A stretch of DNA of 64,000 nucleotides from Linanthus parryae (taxonomy: Eukaryota; Streptophyta; Magnoliopsida; Ericales; Polemoniaceae). The DNA lies in the NCBI GenBank assembly GCA_023055425.1, contig JALGPY010000005.1, positions 77,975,495 through 78,039,494 of the forward strand, in the 5' to 3' direction. The translations under genes were made by a program, and so were the position numbers. The notes under the pieces are model-generated. The model was not told the DNA's origin, searched no databases, and saw nothing but the letters and a program-made list of their open reading frames with translations. Shown in pieces: positions 60,807 through 64,000 of this stretch (position 1 is the stretch's first letter; every line of letters begins with the position of its first letter).

Positions 60807-62111
60807 TTCATATTGATCTAGCGCGGTCCTCACGCCTCCGATGCGCAAGGTAAGAGAGACATATGCCGGTACTTTGCATATGTTCACATCCCCTCTATCG
60901 ACAATGGAATGAGATAGAATCTTCTGAGTATGTGCATCTGATGCATTAATATACTCAATCCTCTGTGTTAGAATCAGTTAATGAATCTTGCTTGGAACCT
61001 TTCCAGCTCACAGTTTCTCCCATCAAGGCAAAAACACAAAACTTGACTATAATATGAAATCATCTTTATAATAATGGAAGTTCTCATCATTTTAACCCCT
61101 TACAGTAAACTCTTCCTATCCTCCATTTACCAAGAATTCATCCTAAGTTCTTCTCAAGTACTTTAAGGATAATATTGATAATTATCCAGTAATGCTCACC
61201 CGGATTTGACTGGTATCTATATGTCATACCATATGACATTTCCGGCCGAGTACATAACATGGCGTATCTCGTGAATTTCATTCATAAGGTCCTATACAAT
61301 CTAATTGGAATGACAATTAGCCTTCGAAAGACTAATTCCATGTGACATAGGTAGAATCCATATTCTTTACATGTTGGACCATTTCAACACCTTTTTCAAT
61401 ATATGTAATTTGATTCAAGCTGAACAACTATCTTGATCTATCTCCATAAATCTTTATAGGTTGATTCGCCTAAGTCCTTCATTGGAAAAACAGTTTCCTA
61501 GCCTATCTTTACAAGATTGCAGAGTAGGGATATCATTCCCAATGATTAGTATGTCTCCACAGACAAGACCATAATTATAATTGTGCTCCCACTAACTTCT
61601 TGAAAATACAAGCTTCATTTTCATTTTTTATGGAACTAAACTCCTTTCATTGCGTCACCAAATTGGAGATTCCAACTCCGAGAAGCTTGACAATCTGTAG
61701 AAAGATTGCTGCAAGCAATATGCGAATGGATTTAAGCATCACAACCGGGGAAAAGATTTTTTCATAGTGTATACTATGATCTCACAGGAAACCTTTAGAC
61801 ACAAATCGTCCCTTAAGAGTAATCACATTACCATCAATGTTAGCTTTCTCAAAACCCACTTGCACCCTATGGTTCTTAGCCGTTCAGGTGGTTCCACCAA
61901 AGTCCATACTTTGTTGGTATTATACATGGATTCCATTTCGTTATCATGGTCCAAGCCGTTACTGAGAGTTTTGCTCACTCGTGGCCTCCTCATATATTGT
62001 AGGCTCATCTCCATGAGCAATACATCACCTGGGTTATGAGAAATCAATATTTCTCTACCCTTTTGACATATCCTACTTAACCTACGAGGTTATTGTGTTA
62101 CATGAGTAGGA
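60807..62111 (-). pseudogene. Element K reverse transcriptase and RNase H remnant
   Basis: Minus-strand remnant of the reverse transcriptase and RNase H of K, interrupted on its 3' side by E. Recognisable pieces are NKVWTLVEPPE and IGCKWV (61850-61930), a weak copy of the catalytic region near 61550, and RNase H fragments near 60990. The 5' limit (VTQ...RRLSR, about 62090) corresponds to the linker between integrase and reverse transcriptase. Numerous small deletions and stops make this the most eroded pol in the nest, older than E. Confidence 0.75.
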
Positions 62112-62232
62112 TTCAGATTAGTATCATAAGCTCCCCCTAAGTTCATGTTGTATACTGCATTGTATATTTCAAACCTTTGAAAATAGTTTCAAGGCCAGCT
62201 TTTTCAAGCCTTTGAAAGAAGCTAAACTTACA
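62112..62232 (-). repeat. Remnant of the 5' LTR of element J
   Basis: Matches 44944-45073 of J's 3' LTR (CAGATTAG..., CTCCCCCTAA, TTCATGTTGTATACT, TTTCAAGCC). It ends at ACA 62230-62232, the LTR terminus, followed by CTTAC. Confidence 0.75.
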
Positions 62233-62237
62233 CTTAC

Positions 62238-62333
62238 TAATTTCTAGTAATTAGGGTTTGATTCTGAAATTTTAGAAAAATTTCAATATGTTTATTTTAT
62301 TATTATACGTGCTGTTGTGGGTTGAATGGACGT
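62238..62333 (+). other. Element I leader, segment 4
   Basis: 96 bp between the insertions of J and L. AT-rich, no gene. Its last bases GACGT (62329-62333) would be the target duplication of L, whose other copy is outside the window. Confidence 0.45.
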
Positions 62334-63629
62334 TGAAAGGGGAGTATGCAGGTAGAAAGGCAGTACATAAACTCTATAAGGGGGGGGGGGGGGGGGGGTT
62401 GAATAGAGCATGCCAACTTTTTGCAAAACTTGTAGAAGAGAAGAGTTTATATGAAGAGAAATGAAGTTCAATGCCTTGAAAACAGTTTCAAGCCTTTGGA
62501 GTGAAATACAGTTTGAAATAAAACAGACAAGTCTTTTTCAAGGCCTAGAAAAGAGTTTCAAACCCTTAAAAATAGACTTGTTTGAATGTTGCAAAACTAA
62601 GTAGCAAATAAAACTGTAAATGCAAGAGACAGGGGATTTATAGAGTTCAGTCCACGTGGACCTACATCTCTACCTCAGGGATCTTCTCCTTGCAAGATTT
62701 TCAACACAATTCTTATTAATCAAAAGCTAAGCCCTAGATCTCAAGCACATAGATATGCCTTACTCTGTTACAGCTTGTGGTTCTCTCTAACCCATCTAGT
62801 ACCTACTCTAGCTAACTGATTAACTAAGAAATCTCTATTTTTCACTTTGAACAATCCCTGAGAATGAGAGAAATAAGTAGTATAAGAATGATATACAAAT
62901 GAAGTGCAATTCAGAAGAACTCTGAAGTGTGGAACTGCAGTGAAGAATGCAGGGTTCTTCTGAGAGATGGATTGTGAGAATGATGTGCTTCTTTGATGCT
63001 TGTCAATCCTGAAATGTGTCTCTCTTTTCCCCCGTTGAGTGTGTGTATTGTTTCTTTGAAATGAGCTCTATTTATACAGCTCAGAGCTCTACAAATCTTC
63101 CCTGATTTTCAGCAACAAACTTCTTATTTTGTACGCACCAACTTTGACTCTTTTAACAGCCTTCTCCAACGGATAGTTGATCACAATCTTCTAAGATCTT
63201 GATCTGATCTAGTCTTTAAGCAAATTGCGAAGCTGTCAAGAGTGTCCGATTGATCACATAATCACATTCTCTCCAAGTTTCCTATCCTACAAAAACCATA
63301 TTAGGAAACCAATCCTATACACTAGGAAATAATATATCCCTACAAAACTGAGTCAAACAGATGGATTAACGGTGTTAAATATATCAAAATAGTTTGTCTT
63401 TTGTCATCAAATACTAACAGATCAAGCATAGGGGTGAGAGAGATAGAATTAGATTAGAAGAGTTCAGAAAAACTCCCCCTAAGAATGTGCATACAGGTCA
63501 GATAGTTTCAAGGTTTTGAATCCAGTTTCAAGGCCTTGAAATAGCTAGCCTGTGAAACCTGATTCAAGGCTTTGAAAACTAGTTCAAGGCCTTGTGCTAT
63601 TTCAAGACTGTGAAACCTGTGAATTTACA
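62334..63629 (-). repeat. 3' LTR of element L
   Basis: 1296 bp; minus strand TGTAAATTCACAGG to CCTTTCA. Contains a 19-base G-run at 62380-62398 followed by TTGAATAGAG, a TATAAATA box on the minus strand (63069-63076), and TTTCAAGGCCTTGAAA-type palindromes at about 63528 and 63583. Confidence 0.82.
63069..63076 (-). promoter_or_regulatory. TATA box in the LTR of element L
   Basis: Minus strand TATAAATA, the clearest TATA consensus among the SIRE-type LTRs here. Confidence 0.5.
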
Positions 63630-63641
63630 ATCTCCCCCTTG

Positions 63642-63963
63642 ATGGAAGACAAACCTCAATCTGTTTGAATCTTAGTTTCTGCAAAAAATATTGATTAGCA
63701 CACAGTTCAAAAAGTAGTAACACATTGGTTCCAAAAAGATCCAACTTATTCAGTGATAAACAGAAAAACACATAAGTCCAAATAAATCCTACTGACCAAA
63801 ATGATAGGTCACCAAATCATAAACGAAAAAAAAAAAAATCTAAGATTTCTCCTCCTTTCTGACTTTCATAAAAAAGAATGAGAATATTTTGGATCAGAGT
63901 CTTTGGAAAAATTTTGAAAATAAACTTAAAAAGATAAGTGGGAGAGAAAGAGTAGGAAAGAGT
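63642..63963 (-). other. 3' untranslated region of element L
   Basis: AT-rich, no frame. Similar in character to 45090-45440 of J (both mention-worthy blocks are TTTCATAAAAAA and GGATCAGA/GGATCGAA). Confidence 0.45.
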
Positions 63964-64000
63964 TTATGGGGTTGGGTATTCATCTCCATCCTGATCTCCT
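63964..64000 (-). pseudogene. End of the additional ORF of element L (partial, cut by window edge)
   Basis: The last 12 codons on the minus strand end in an acidic tail (DGDEYPTP, then TAA at 63964-63966). This aligns with the end of J's extra ORF (KGNEDPIP, then TAA). Only the tail is visible, so its condition is unknown. Confidence 0.4.

Larger units (their letters stand above)
50757..62111 (-). mobile_element. Element K: 5'-truncated Angela-like element, split by E
   Basis: 3' LTR 50757-52250, purine tract 52251-52260, then E inserted at TCATA. K's RNase H and reverse transcriptase remnants continue at 60807-62111. Integrase, gag, leader and 5' LTR are absent; the sequence passes directly into the LTR of J. 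Confidence 0.78.
43846..62232 (-). mobile_element. Element J: SIRE-like Copia element carrying nested elements K and E
   Basis: On the minus strand: 3' LTR 43846-45073, purine tract, additional ORF, pol, then interruption by K at 50757. J reappears only as a 121-bp piece of its 5' LTR at 62112-62232. Gag, protease and most of the 5' LTR are missing, removed together with the 5' half of K. Flanking CTTAT and CTTAC differ by one transition, as expected for an old duplication. Confidence 0.78.
62334..64000 (-). mobile_element. Element L: SIRE-like Copia element, 3' end only
   Basis: 3' LTR 62334-63629, purine tract (63630-63641), and the first 360 bases of internal region including the end of an additional ORF. 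It continues beyond the window. Confidence 0.8.

Overview
This is plant nuclear DNA, almost certainly from a large-genome eudicot; the species cannot be named from the sequence. The evidence is an intron-containing defensin-like gene, plant-type Copia retrotransposons primed by initiator tRNA-Met, a Mutator-like DNA transposon with a 9-bp target duplication, and a plant LINE remnant. I see no tRNA or rRNA gene, CRISPR array or bacterial operon. Only one gene looks like a working host gene: a two-exon, secreted, eight-cysteine defensin-like peptide at 81-587.

The rest is nested transposable elements. From left to right: host DNA with the defensin-like gene (1-1558); the 3' end of a LINE on the minus strand (1559-2286); a piece of an inverted SIRE-type LTR (M, 2314-2914, resuming at 13654), split by a complete SIRE/Maximus-like Copia element (A, 2915-13653, target duplication CTCTT); the start of an Angela/Tork-like LTR (N, from 14537), split by a Mutator-like element (14631-16744, target duplication TTAATATAA); a short orphan segment and an inverted LTR fragment (17276-17915); an LTR and a long eroded non-coding region of another minus-strand element (C, 17930 to about 21478); and a decayed Angela-like element (H, 21761-25932).

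From 25933 to 62333 lies the 5' end of one more LTR element (I). Less than 1 kb of its leader has taken four insertions: G (26711-35023, plus, GCGAT), F (35222-43546, minus, GCCTC), J (43846-62232, minus, CTTAT/CTTAC) and L (62334 to beyond the window, minus). J contains K, and K contains E (52290-60801, minus, TCATA). E is the youngest-looking copy: its LTRs are equal in length and its 1316-codon gag-pol frame is interrupted by only three nonsense codons.

Two Copia groups dominate. The SIRE-like group (A, J, L, M) has LTRs of about 1.2-1.5 kb, an additional ORF between pol and the 3' LTR, and many copies of a short palindrome based on CAAGGCCTTG. The Angela/Tork-like group (E, F, G, H, K, N) has LTRs of about 1.43-1.49 kb, long GC-rich leaders and a single gag-pol frame. 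Every gag-pol copy is damaged, so any new movement would depend on proteins supplied from elsewhere. Lineage names are inferred from remembered protein motifs, not from a database search.
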